This document shows positions 48,001 through 58,546 of a stretch of 64,000 bases of DNA, piece by piece. Below the pieces are notes generated by a model. That model made no database searches and had not been told where the DNA came from. It saw only the letters and a program-made list of their open reading frames with translations. The translations under genes were made by a program, and so were the position numbers. The stretch is from contig JAESIW010000180.1 in NCBI GenBank assembly GCA_016802295.1, positions 1,987,619 through 2,051,618 of the forward strand, in the 5' to 3' direction. Within the stretch, counting starts at the first letter, position 1. Each line of letters opens with the position of its first letter. This DNA comes from Brachionus rotundiformis. Lineage: Eukaryota > Rotifera > Eurotatoria > Ploima > Brachionidae.

Positions 48001-49890
48001 AATTAAATTAATAAATTTTTTATCACTTTAAAATTAGCTAATACGTTTTTGTAAAAAAATATATTATTAACATTTGTTAAGATTTGAAATTTTTAAAATT
48101 CTTAAAAGATACAAAGATAATATTATATTTATCATTTCGGCTAAAATATGCTAAATTTAACAATCGAAATTTTTTTGATAGACAATTAAATCAAATATTT
48201 TATCTCCTTTTTAATTTTCTAGATTGATCGGATCTTTTTAATGGATAAAAAATTCGATCACCATAGATGGTAGACAAATTGGGTGTGCGAGTGAATTTAC
48301 ATACTTAGGAAATATCATAAGTGAAAAATGGTAGCGCATAAAGACATTAAGCACAGACTTGCAAAAGCAAAACGAGTATTTGCCAAACTCAAACCAATAT
48401 GGAAATCAAAATACTACAGCAAGGAGACCAAAATCAAGATAAACAACACTGATGTATGGAAGTGAATGCTGGGAAATGTCAGAGTTGGACAGAAAAAGCC
48501 TTAACACCTTCCATACTGCTAGTCTGAGAAGGATTCTTGGGATTCACTGGCCTGAAGCATTGTCAAACAACGAATTTTATAGAAAAGCGATAACATGGAT
48601 GTCAATAATTACCAAAGAGCTCACCAAGATAGAAATGACATAGGGAGAAGCAAGGATAAAGGTATAGGATCGACTTAAATGGATATCAGACGTAATGACC
48701 CACAAGGAGTAAATGAGGAAAAAAAATTTAAAAAAAAACAAATGTACTAATTTAAAAAATTTACCTAAAATTTCAACTAGCTTATCTATTGGATAAACTT
48801 TATCTTTATTCTCTTTAAAAGAGTTAAAAACAGTTTTGAATGCATCGATCCGGACACTAAAAAAATGTCTATGAAGAATACATGATTGTAAGTATTCGCA
48901 TTCATCTGAGCGAATTAGACGGAAAAACTTGACATAATTTTTTGAATTGAAGGCAAAGTAGCAGTTTAAGGCGAAATGGACATTCCTTGAATGGCGTATT
49001 TGTTTTGGCCAGCGTTGAATTTCGCTCAAAATATTGCTTTCGGTCAGGTTTAATAAAATTATATAGGACCTAAACTCGGCTTCATTCGGAGAAGGCGGTA
49101 AATTGGATCCGTGCTCATAGCTTGTTTGATAGTACTGTCGCAGAGATTGGAAACAATTTTTCAAATTTTCTTCATTTATTTTAAAGTCAAAAACATCTGA
49201 GGCCTGGTCACATAGCCGATGAGAGCACATTATGTGAAACCTAGCGCATTGTTCAATTATTAAGACTCCTTTTAAATCAGGATCACTTTCTGAAGTCAAA
49301 AGACGCTGTTGAATAATCTCTTTGCGTATTGACCGGGTACGATTCCATACAAAATCGTACCATTCTACAATTGAAAATAATTCAGCATTGTAGAAAAAAT
49401 CACTATCAGTTGAAGAGTCTTCTATTTTGGTTATTATCTTATCAATTATATACAGCATTGTGTCGAATAGGACATCAAGGGGCCTCATTTCGTTTGATAA
49501 TGGTAGATCTTGATCAGCGCTGGAACGGCTGTATTCTTTGACCATTAAGCAGTGATCCGGTTGTTGAGTATCCACGGATACTTCATACTTGTGACACAAA
49601 CCAAGGTGCTCTCGAGAAAATCTCTCTCTTTCTGGACACATATCTGCACAAGTTCCTTGGATAACTTGTCCTGATGATGATGGTGATATCTGATGCAGCT
49701 CATGCCTTATCAATTTTAATATTTTGTCACGCAAAAGCAGAGTTTCGTATTTATCTTTGCTTGTTTTGGAAGCTTTGTTGAAAGTGTCATTAATTGATTG
49801 GAGCAGGTGTCGTTTGTCATTAACCTGTAAGTCAAATTTTTTTATTGCCTCTTCCGAAGCCTGAAGTATATTAAATTGTTGAGCATCCAT
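45100..49890 (-). CDS. MCM3AP: SAC3/GANP-family mRNA export factor (MCM3AP)
   Basis: Two exons, 49890-48765 and 47903-45100, give 1309 aa across an 861-bp intron (48764-47904); phases match (G|GT). Residues about 79-94 are GTCADMCPERERFSRE, the signature of the SAC3/GANP domain, followed by helical repeats such as FHIMCSHRLCDQ and CYFAFNSKNYVKFFRL. The second exon starts inside the PCI-like part (DDTDEAFMYANMFGLEV) and continues through a proline/serine linker to an acidic-basic helical region that fits the CID/GANP C-terminal part. The protein scaffolds the TREX-2 complex at nuclear pores. It is shorter than vertebrate MCM3AP (~1980 aa) and lacks the N-terminal FG-repeat and RNA-primase regions. 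The long intron carries a LINE remnant on the opposite strand. Confidence 0.88.
48230..48720 (+). mobile_element. LINE reverse-transcriptase remnant in the MCM3AP intron
   Basis: On the plus strand, antisense to MCM3AP, pieces of the C-terminal part of a non-LTR reverse transcriptase can be read in several frames: CASEFTYLGNIISE, KHRLAKAKRVFAKLKPIWKS, LMYGSECWEMSELDRKSLNT and LRRILGIHWPEALSNNEFY. Stops and frame shifts separate them, so this is a dead fragment. The wording differs from the 26702-27895 copy, so it belongs to another LINE family. It accounts for most of the excess length of this intron. Confidence 0.8.
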
Positions 49891-50004
49891 TTTATCAGAT
49901 ATTTTGAATTTTTTTTAAAATTATTCAAAGAAAAAATTCAAAATTAAATTTAATGTTTTATTTATTCTGAAATTTGAAAATTATTTTAATCTTAAAAAAA
50001 AAAA

Positions 50005-50193
50005 TTAAGCAGAGTCAAGCATTCCCCAGTGACGCATCCAATTGAATTTTTTCTGTCTCCGGTATCTAGATAAAATAGCTGTTTCTTCGAATTCATTTAA
50101 ACCATATATTTCTACAATTAATGACATTATGAAAAGAATGGCAATTATAATTCTATAAATCATCATTTTTGATCGTTTTAAATCATGAAACAA
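50005..50193 (-). CDS. Small secreted-peptide precursor (candidate)
   Basis: A 62-aa ORF in the 490-bp gap between the MCM3AP start and the divergent LRR gene. A basic head is followed by a clear hydrophobic signal sequence (IIIAILFIMSLIVEIYG), then only about 30 residues: an acidic spacer (LNEFEETAILS), a basic cleavage-like cluster RYRRQKK, and the end FNWMRHWGMLDSA. This layout fits a neuropeptide or hormone precursor in which cutting after the basic cluster releases an aromatic-rich 13-residue peptide. No amidation glycine is present and the product matches no family I know. It might instead be a small type II membrane protein. Translation has not been shown. Confidence 0.4.
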   Translation of the reverse strand: MFHDLKRSKMMIYRIIIAILFIMSLIVEIYGLNEFEETAILSRYRRQKKFNWMRHWGMLDSA

Positions 50194-50377
50194 TTTTATT
50201 TATTTTATTTTTTTATCTAAAAATAAAATTAAATTTTTTACACTGAATAGAAAATTAAATATAGAAACTAAGTTATTCAAACAATTTTTCTTCTAATACT
50301 AAAAATTAATCGACCATTTTTCAAAACAAATTCTATTTAAATAAAGTAAAAAAATATAAATTTTATGAAAAATAAAA

Positions 50378-52135
50378 ATGAGTAATTTTGAATTTATTCT
50401 CGTATTTAGTTTTATTGATTTCTCGCTGACCATTCAGTTATGTCCATATCCTACTTGCAACGCGATAAGATACCCAACAGATTGTTACATTGAGTGTTCA
50501 AGTCCTAACGGTAAATTTCCATCAAGAGGTGCATCAAAATTTAAGAATATTTCAAGTTTTGTCTTATCAAATGTTAAATCACTTCCTCCAAATGCATTTT
50601 CTCAACTAGAAGTATCTTCAATGACAATCCATGGTCAATATTTTGAATCCGTATCCGAGCAAGCATTTTGTCAAATGAGTAAGCTCGATTCTTTGAACAT
50701 AATCGATCCAAACAAATTGGAATTGTTCTTTTCTAACTCAATAACAAAGTGTCTAGAAACACTTGTCAAAAATTTTTATCTTAAGAGTTTAATTGTAAAT
50801 GATACAACAGGACCGGGTGTTTTCGAAAAACTTCAATTTTTTACAAATCTTAACAATCTGAGTTTATCTCACACAAATATAAATACAATTAATTTGGTCA
50901 ATTTTTCAGCGCTGAAACATTTCTCAATTTGGTCAAGTCCTATCGAGAGAATTCAATTATCGCCGCAATTGAGCAGTCTAAAAGTAGCTTCTACCAGTTT
51001 GAAGAAATTAGATACCAAAAATTTTAAATATTCAACACTGGAAAAACTAAATTTAAGTTACAATAAGATAGAGACACTTTCCAAAGATCTTTTTTCCAAA
51101 AGATTAAAAGAACTTTCCTTGAACAATAATTTCATATCTGCAGTAGAACCAGACTGGCTAAACAAAGATAATAGGCTAATCTTTTTGGACCTATCCTTTA
51201 ATTTTTTGGACCATATTCCATTGGAAAATGTGAATTATCTTAAATATTTGAATGTTGGATCAAATATGATTAAAAGTTTAGATTTTTTATTAAAATCAAA
51301 TCTAATCCATCTCAAACAACTTATTTTATCTGCTAATGAAATTAGAAATGTATCACTGGATACATTAAATAATGTTAAAAATATAGAAATGTTGGACTGT
51401 TCAATAAATTATATTGAAAAAGTTCAATTTCCTTTAATGAAATATTTAAAATATGTAAATTTTTCAACTAATCGACTAACTTTTATCAATAAATGGACTT
51501 TTAATTTGCTTCCTAATTTACACATTATTGACCTGAGCTCTAATCGAATAAAAAATTTCGAACCATTTTTCAGTACCTCTTTTTTAGAAAGAATAATCCT
51601 TGGCAATAACACAATAGATAAAATTCCTAATTTTTATCAAGCTCTGGGTCCAAAAAAAGCCAGTGATCTAATCGTGGATCTAACCTCGAATAATATTTAC
51701 CAATACAATATTGGTGATTTTTGCCCTCAACTATATTTGGCCAATACAACTTTTATAATTGACAGTTTTTATGAAAATTGTTTATTCAGTAGGTCAAAGA
51801 TATTGTATTTTAATAGAAAACAGTTTTGCATAGATAAAATAGGCAATTTAAAATTTGTAGCGCTAGATTCATTGCCATGTGGAATGAAATTAAAAGATGA
51901 GAATTGTTTAAATGGTTCAAGCAATGTTGAACAGAGTTGCATTAGTTATAATTCTGGTAATGAAGATCTTGGGAATCAAACAAATAGAGATAAAAATGAA
52001 TCTGAACCAATTCACGGAATAATCAAAACAACCGAACAACATCAAGAACTCAAAAGTCTTGCTTTTAAAATACGAATTAACTTTATAACATATCATATAA
52101 CATTAACATTGATAAATTTTTATTTTTTTTTCTAA
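50378..52135 (+). CDS. Secreted leucine-rich-repeat protein, probably GPI-anchored (short)
   Basis: A single exon of 585 aa. A hydrophobic leader (FILVFSFIDFSLTI) is followed by the cap LCPYPTCNAIRY...CYIEC and a conserved G-K-F-P-S segment that also occurs in the large LRR protein at 41270. About 12 LRRs follow, for example LEKLNLSYNKIETLSKDLF and LHIIDLSSNRIKNFEPFF, then a cysteine-containing C-cap (CPQL...CLFSRSK) and a hydrophobic tail (ITLTLINFYFFF) right at the C-terminus, as in GPI-anchored proteins. It lacks the ~500-residue non-LRR half of the large paralog. The two paralogs lie on either side of MCM3AP and point the same way, which suggests duplication followed by divergence. Confidence 0.82.
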   Translation: MSNFEFILVFSFIDFSLTIQLCPYPTCNAIRYPTDCYIECSSPNGKFPSRGASKFKNISSFVLSNVKSLPPNAFSQLEVSSMTIHGQYFESVSEQAFCQMSKLDSLNIIDPNKLELFFSNSITKCLETLVKNFYLKSLIVNDTTGPGVFEKLQFFTNLNNLSLSHTNINTINLVNFSALKHFSIWSSPIERIQLSPQLSSLKVASTSLKKLDTKNFKYSTLEKLNLSYNKIETLSKDLFSKRLKELSLNNNFISAVEPDWLNKDNRLIFLDLSFNFLDHIPLENVNYLKYLNVGSNMIKSLDFLLKSNLIHLKQLILSANEIRNVSLDTLNNVKNIEMLDCSINYIEKVQFPLMKYLKYVNFSTNRLTFINKWTFNLLPNLHIIDLSSNRIKNFEPFFSTSFLERIILGNNTIDKIPNFYQALGPKKASDLIVDLTSNNIYQYNIGDFCPQLYLANTTFIIDSFYENCLFSRSKILYFNRKQFCIDKIGNLKFVALDSLPCGMKLKDENCLNGSSNVEQSCISYNSGNEDLGNQTNRDKNESEPIHGIIKTTEQHQELKSLAFKIRINFITYHITLTLINFYFFF

Positions 52136-52253
52136 TTTAAGTTAATTTTTTAATTTTGTTTCCATGGTAACAAAATTATTCCCAAATATAATTAACTTTT
52201 TGCTGCATTTTTGTAGTAGTGTTGCTTAATTAATCCGTAATTAGCTCTTGAAA

Positions 52254-55200
52254 ATGGAAAAGCTTGACGGAGTTGAAAAATTGTTGGCAGAGTCCAACAA
52301 GGACAATCTAACACTAATTGGGGATGGTTTAACCAAACAGCATTTTATTGAACTTGATACATTTATAAGTGCCAAAGGAAAACTTTATGAAAGTCAAGTT
52401 AGAGGCAACTGGAACAATACACAAGAGAAGTTAGATATTTAATTACCATTTTCTTTCTAAGTTCAAATTTTAAAAAGCCAAGTACAATCAAGTTCCAGTC
52501 CAATATTTTCTACTGAATTGAATGATAAAATGATGTTTGATGTTCGAAGTCGTTTGGTAATTTTTTAGTTTTAAAAATTTGTTTTCATTTTTAAGGCTTA
52601 AAAGCTGAGATTTTATACACATTGATAACTGAAATTTAAAAGGAAATTTTTAAATATTTATTTTTTAAGGAAAATAATTAGCTCAAATATTTTTAATTAG
52701 ATTTTTAACTCTAACAGTCTAATTAACAAAACTTTTAATTTATAAAAAATTTTTCCCTTTTCAATATTTATATTAATTATATTATTCGTGCTGTGTCAAT
52801 TTTAAGATGTAATTTGAAGGAAATTTCTTAAGTAAAGAATCATTAAAATTATTTCAAGAATTATAATTATTCAATGAGTGAGTTTTAATTATAAATTTTA
52901 ATTAAAATATATCAGAATCTTTTTTCTTAAATTTAAATACAACTTTATAAGACTGTTAAAACTTACTTAGTAATTTGTATTCTACAAAAATAATATTTTT
53001 TATTATTTAATGCAGCACGAATAGATAAAATATTAGCTGAATAGTTTTGGTTTGTTAATTTTAAACTAGCTAAATTAGATCACATCTCCTTAAATATGAT
53101 ATATAGTGTTAAAGAATTATATTTCCAGGCTAGTATATTCGAATCTGGCATAGAACGATCATACATGACTGATAGGCCTGAAAAAATCAAAGAAGACCTG
53201 CTCATGAGAGGCGATCAGTATTATGGTGAAGCTCTAAAACTGTACAACCAGGAATTATATGAAAAAGCATTACAAAAATTGGACAAAGCGTTCACATTTA
53301 GTTCCCAGGATATAAATTATTATATTCTTAAGACGGACTGTTTCATTCAACTATGTGACTTTAAAAGCGCTATACTCACCATTAACAAACTCTTGAGCAC
53401 TATCTTCATCAATTTAGACCAAGATACTCCAAATTATAAAGAAATTCAGGATACTTTATATAAAAAAATTGCGTTTTGTTATTACATGATGGGTCAAACT
53501 AATTTTGACTCTCAGCTGTACATGGAAGCATTGGAATCATTTAACAAAGCGTCTGAACTAAGACCAGATAATCTAGCTTTCAAAGTAAAAAGCATATCCT
53601 GTCTTTATTTCATGAATCGACTAGGCGAATCACTCAGTCTAATTGACAAGATTATTGATGAGAATGAATTTTATAAAAATAATAGCAACTTATATGTCTT
53701 GAAAGCCAAGCTTAACTTGAAAGCAAGCCATGTAAAAAAAAATAATTTATAAAATAATCAAAAATTTAAAAAATTTTTTAAATTTATTTAGATATCGAAA
53801 TGTTATAATGATTTAAAAACAGCTGTCAAAATTAGCTCAGAAAATCCAGAAGCCAAGCTCTTAATAAAACAGTTGGAAGAAACTGCCGAACAATTACGAA
53901 ACGGAGCCCTTATTCTGAGCCTTAGTAGTCGAACCACAGACGCGTTGCATAAAATTACTGGCGCAATATCATTTAACCCTAGCAAACCCGAATACCATTT
54001 ACAAAGAGGTATATTGTACAAAAGAATGAAGGACTTCAATTCGGCTATAGATGACTTTTTAATCGGATTAGAAAAGATAAATGAGTTTGAAATAAAAGAT
54101 AAAGAATTGTATTCTAACTTTCAAAGACAAATTCTTCTAACTTACAATGATTTTGCTATTCAATGTTTTGAAAAACGATTTTATGACGATGCCATAGTTT
54201 TGCTTAACAAAGCTATTAAAATAGAAAAAAAAGAAAGCGGATTCTATGTAAATCGGGGAGGTATTGTGAATAAAATTTTATAAAATTATATATATTCTTT
54301 ATTTTAAATTTAGATTGTTTTTATAACAAAAATGAAAAAAGGTTTGCATTGCTTGACTACGAGCAAGCTTATGAACTCGATCCAAAAAATGAGGAGATTA
54401 AGGACAGAATGGCTAAATTGTATTATGAATTTGGGGTTGAAAAGTATGAAGCCAAAGAATATGAAGTAAGCTTTTGAATGGAGTATGTTTATGCATTGAT
54501 TAATTTTAAAAAGGACGCAACAGAAAATTTTGACCAAGCTATTAAATTAAAGCCTGATAAATGTAAATATTATATTTCAAGAGCAAGAACTAAATACATG
54601 TCAGATGTAAGTTGGTTTATAACTTTACAAAAAATTCATTTATTAGATTTTACACTTAAAAGAATTTTTTCTTTTTTTTAAAGAGTGATGATAAGTTTTA
54701 ATTAAATGTGTCACTTTTACTTACGCGCCAAGTTCGAATTAACCTGACTATTAAGCATATCTTTTAAATATGTATCTAATTTGTTTCTTAAATTATCAAT
54801 CTGTTTTGACTTTTCTTTGACTTCATTTGTTAAATGGCTCCATCCTAAAACTAAGACCCAAGAAGTCTTTTGGTCAAATTTCAAACTTTTGGGTTTAGTG
54901 GTTTATTGCAAAGCATAATGCGTATTATCTAACAAGGATTATTTGTTATATTTTGAAAGTTTTTATCAATTTTTGCTTTTAAATTTTCGCTTGATTGAGC
55001 TTATACTCCAAGCATCCCAATTATTGACGGCATGGTGCGCAAAGAAGTTGTATCGTTGAGCGCTATTCTTGATTATCTATCTGTTAATTTGTATGGATGA
55101 CCCTCTTTTAAATTTGCTTGAAAAAGAGAGTGGAAATTGCCAACTGACGTGATGTGCCTTTCGGTTAAATTGATCAGATTTAAGGCTTTAAGTCTTTTAC

Positions 55201-57219
55201 CATAGTTTAGATTTAAAATCCAGCAAAAGCGAGAGTAGCTCTTCGCTGTTCATCGCAAAAATTTAATGACCATCCGTGTCCGATACTTAATACCATTAAG
55301 AAATTAACCTAATATTTTGTTGCCTTTTGAGACTGCCGAACAAATTTTCGAATGCCATTTCAGATCGTTTCCAGATTCCTAAGTCTCCTGAATCCGGGAT
55401 CTAGAGACAAGATGAAAATTTACAAATTAATTATAAATTTATAGGATTGTTCAAAAAATAATATTCAAATTTTTTTTGATTTTAAGATAATACAAAAAAT
55501 TAAAAATCAATAAACTTCTTGGATCTTGTAGTGTTAAACCGATTCTTTATTTTAAAAACTTGTAAATTTGATGTCCCCTTTTTGAGACTTTAGCTAGAGT
55601 GATTATTAGCATTTCGATTCAATTTGCCGACGATTTGAAACTTTAATTAGGCAAAACTGTCTAAAAATAAGAAAATTTTAAACAATTTTATTTATTAAAA
55701 TATTGTAATTCTATAACAAAAGATCAGAGTTTTATACAAATTTAAACTTATTTTCACTTAAATTTTAGTTAAAATCAATATTTCATTTCAGATTATATTT
55801 AACCAAAAATTTGTTAGTATACTATATATATAAATTACTTTTAAAAATTTAATATGGTTGTACTGGACGAAAAACCAAAACCTGTTCTCCATGTTAAAAG
55901 ATATGATAATAAGTGGTGCTTCATTTTATAAAAAAATATTTAAAAAGACATGATAATAGTCTTACTCTTACAGCTAAAAATAAAGTGTCGCGTCTTTATA
56001 TCAATTGAATAAAACGCTAACTATTCTTTATGAGATATTTTCTAAAGATCAAACTTTTTGTTTGTAATATTCAAGCCAAGTTGGTTTTGGTTTAAAAGAT
56101 TTATTTTGAATTTATGGTTTACAACTGTAATTATATTTGTTAGCTTTGGCAAAAATTGACAAAATTATACAACACGAGTCATGCGTAGGGGATGTGGAAT
56201 GGTGAGCCTTCTGAAACTAAAACATTCTAGGATGTTTCCTAAGATATACAATAAATTAAGCATTAACTATAGGATACTATAGGAAAAAAAAAAGAGAAAA
56301 TAAAAAAAAATCGTCCAAAGTTTATAAAGTTTCATAAGAGAAATTATTTATCTTGGGATTTAGAATTCCGATCGACTTGAATATGTTTTGTATTTTGACT
56401 TTGAATGAAAATGTCAAGAAGACAGATTGTATTGAGTTTGAGTTTTGATTGTTGTTGATTTACTGGTACCATTCTCAGGAATTTGACCATTATCAAAGAA
56501 TCGCTCCGACTCAAGCCTACTTTACTAGACCATGTTGCTTCAAACTGATCCACCGCTTTCCCAAACATTGACGAGTTCCTTATTTTTAAAAAAAAATAAT
56601 CTTATAAATTTTGAGGAATGAGTTTTTCTTTATTTTCTTTAAAAAATATTATAAAATTTTTAATTAAAGCAACGATCCAGTGCTCAAAAAGATATTTGTA
56701 TTAGCATTTTATTGGAGCCATCAAACTCAGAAATACCAGGAATTATATCTCGTTTATTCATAAACGAAGATCTTAACCAAGTTTTAATGTCCAGATCAAT
56801 GTTTGAAGCTAAAGATTATTTGAAAAATAGACAAATAAAAACAGCATTTGAGTAAATTTTCGGTTTAAAATATATAAAAAAATCTAAATTACAATTTAGA
56901 CCAAATGAAGAAAATGAAAATGTTAAGAAAATAAAAAGAAAAATAAGAGAAAATAGGCTTCAACCAACTTTACCAGAAGTGAATCGGGAAAAACTAGAAA
57001 ACCTAAAAATAATCCAACAAAAAAGAAAAGTATTAATGTTGAAAGTCATTCATTTTAATATTGGTTTAATTTAAGATAAACGAAATGATAAAAAAAACTG
57101 TTAAAATCAATTTTGATTCCAACGTTCCACGATTGAAACCATTGACCGCATCCCGAACTAAAAAATCTGATCCATCAAACGGATATGATTGGGAACAATT
57201 TGATTCAAAAATTGTATAA
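52254..57219 (+). CDS. TTC16: TTC16, tetratricopeptide repeat protein 16
   Basis: Nine exons join in frame: 52254-52429, 52478-52556, 53129-53731, 53792-54260, 54314-54465, 54514-54606, 56670-56851, 56900-57029 and 57076-57219, for 675 aa. TPR units are plain, for example YEKALQKLDKAFTFSSQDIN and YMEALESFNKASELRPDNLA. The block RQILLTYNDFAIQCFEKRFY followed by LLNKAIKIEKKESGFYVNRG aligns with human TTC16 almost word for word, as does QKDICISILLEPSN near the end. The human protein is expressed in ciliated tissue and its function is poorly known; a ciliary or axonemal scaffold role is an inference. Two introns are far longer than the usual ~50 bp: 52557-53128 (with a MITE-like repeat) and 54607-56669 (with a LINE remnant). 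Confidence 0.88.
52783..53023. mobile_element. MITE-like inverted-repeat element in TTC16 intron 2
   Basis: TATTCGTGCTG at 52783-52793 is the exact reverse complement of CAGCACGAATA at 53013-53023. The 241-bp segment between is non-coding A/T DNA. Size, terminal repeats and location in an oversized intron fit a miniature inverted-repeat transposable element. A clean target-site duplication is not evident. Confidence 0.4.
54700..55430 (-). mobile_element. Decayed LINE remnant in the long TTC16 intron
   Basis: Read on the minus strand, broken pieces of the C-terminal end of a CR1-type reverse transcriptase ORF appear: DLGIWKRSEMAFENLF, LKALNLINLTERHI, RYNFFAHHAVNNWDAWS, and a helical tail like KEKSKQIDNLRNKLDTYLKD near the end. 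The order is what this family shows after its palm domain. Many stops and frame changes separate the pieces. The patch is less AT-rich than its surroundings. Confidence 0.65.
56344..56568 (-). other. Unassigned ORF in the long TTC16 intron
   Basis: A 74-codon minus-strand frame (MFGKAVDQFEATWSSKVG...) in a patch that is less AT-rich than the rest of the intron. Its amino-acid mix is more protein-like than neighbouring random ORFs. I recognise no domain. It may be an exon of a nested gene or a relic of an insertion. Confidence 0.25.
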
Positions 57220-57313
57220 AATTATTAAATATTTTATTTGAATAAATACTTTTTAAAACAAAAATTATATACATATGGACAAAAAAAATAAAAATAAAAT
57301 TATTTTACAATAT

Positions 57314-58000
57314 TTAATGATTCATTATAGTTTTGCGAAATTTTTCTATTATTTGAGTTTTGTCGGCATTGAATTCCAGCTCGTTAATCATCTGATTCAT
57401 TTCTTGTTCAATTGCTCTTTTGATTCTCTTTGGTTTTGTGTTTTGACTTCGATTTCTCCGGTTACTAAACCACGCGGTTACTTGCTTAACAGTAATCTTA
57501 CCTTGTTGTGCCATTCTCTCTTTGTCCTCCATGGTTGGATAAGGATTATTAATATGATCTTCGAACCAATCGTTCATTATTTCAACAGCATAATCTGGCA
57601 AAAGTTGCTTCCTACTTGCACAATTTCTTCCAGCATTTTTTCTTGGTTGAATATTAGAAAAACTTACCTGTACATTTTCGAGTCGATTTGGTGATAATCC
57701 TGATAGACTGTTGCTGTTATTTAAACTATTACCTGTTGAGTCGAGACTAGGTGACGTGAAGGAGTTTTCGTAATTGGTCATGTTATTATAGTAGTTTGTA
57801 TAAGGAGCTACATAATTTAAGAAATTATACTCACCGTAATTATTACCAGTAAATTGATGGTAATTATAGTAATTTGGTTGGTATGAACTGTAATAGCTGT
57901 ATTCATTGTTGTAGCAATTTGGTGGGTAATCGTGGGATACCAGAGTTTGTTGAGTTTCTTGGTAATACATCTGATTATCTATGGAATCTGATTGATACAT
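57314..58000 (-). CDS. TALE-class homeodomain transcription factor
   Basis: A single exon of 228 aa starting at MYQSDSIDNQ (58000). An in-frame frame extension upstream exists, but a TATA-like box at 58066-58073 and a short leader favour this start. The first 120 residues are rich in Y, N and S. The homeodomain is at about 125-188, with helix 1 YAVEIMNDWFEDH, the three-residue TALE extension in NNPYPT, and the recognition helix VTAWFSNRRNRSQNTKPKR. A lysine-rich helical tail follows. The NRRNR-x-QNT wording differs from PBX, MEIS, IRX and TGIF and recalls the fast-evolving spiralian TALE genes (SPILE), which act in early blastomere fates in molluscs. That placement is from memory and needs a tree. 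No MEINOX or PBC domain is present. The gene ends 95 bp from the TTC16 stop. Confidence 0.85.
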   Translation of the reverse strand: MYQSDSIDNQMYYQETQQTLVSHDYPPNCYNNEYSYYSSYQPNYYNYHQFTGNNYGEYNFLNYVAPYTNYYNNMTNYENSFTSPSLDSTGNSLNNSNSLSGLSPNRLENVQVSFSNIQPRKNAGRNCASRKQLLPDYAVEIMNDWFEDHINNPYPTMEDKERMAQQGKITVKQVTAWFSNRRNRSQNTKPKRIKRAIEQEMNQMINELEFNADKTQIIEKFRKTIMNH

Positions 58001-58546
58001 TTTGTTTGAATTGATTGATTGAGAATTGATTGAGATTGAGTGATGGATTGGGCAATTTGAAAGTATTTTTATATGAGAATAGGTAATACCATAATTGGAA
58101 AATATTCTTATTACACTTAAAAAAACATTGCAATCATCACAGTTATCCTTGCAACTAATCAAATAATCAATTATTGCAATTAATTATTTTTTTTGTTAAT
58201 CACTTTTTCCGATATTGACCATATCATTATAACAGTGTGAATTTTTTTTTCCAAGTTTTCGGCTGTGATGAATCGATCTTGTTTGCTGTCTTATTATATT
58301 TGGTAAAAAACAACCGGATTTTATTATGCAACTGATAGTTTTTGAATCGAAAACTTACCAATATTAATTTAATAACCGACTACTTATTCACTTTAATTTT
58401 TTATTTTATAAATAAGCTAACTCTTGGACTTTGTGACATGGACTAAAATCTTTGAACATGTCCTAGGGGCTTTTATCCCCATAGGCTACACATTTATCTA
58501 ATAGATCTGGAACTAATAGAACTAAAATGTTTTCTAATTTCCTTTT
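58001..58546. other. Upstream region of the TALE homeobox gene
   Basis: About 550 bp between the TALE gene and the IMAP-like relic. It holds the probable TATA box and 5' leader of the TALE gene. A GTCCTAGGGGCTTTTATCCC patch near 58458 is the only GC-containing stretch. No ORF. Confidence 0.45.
58066..58073 (-). promoter_or_regulatory. TATA box of the TALE homeobox gene
   Basis: On the minus strand TATAAAAA lies about 65 bp before the ATG, so transcription would start near 58040 and leave a leader of about 40 nt made of repeated CAATCAATT-like words. Placement is right for a core promoter. Confidence 0.45.

Noticed and set aside
57664..57690. Strong-looking donor CAG|GTAAGTTTTTC inside the homeobox gene
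   Set aside because: Every nearby acceptor either makes an intron too short or breaks the frame before the homeodomain. Unspliced reading is better.
57275..57694. 139-codon plus-strand ORF over the homeobox
   Set aside because: It lies antisense to the homeodomain, which has clear family motifs. The plus frame shows none.
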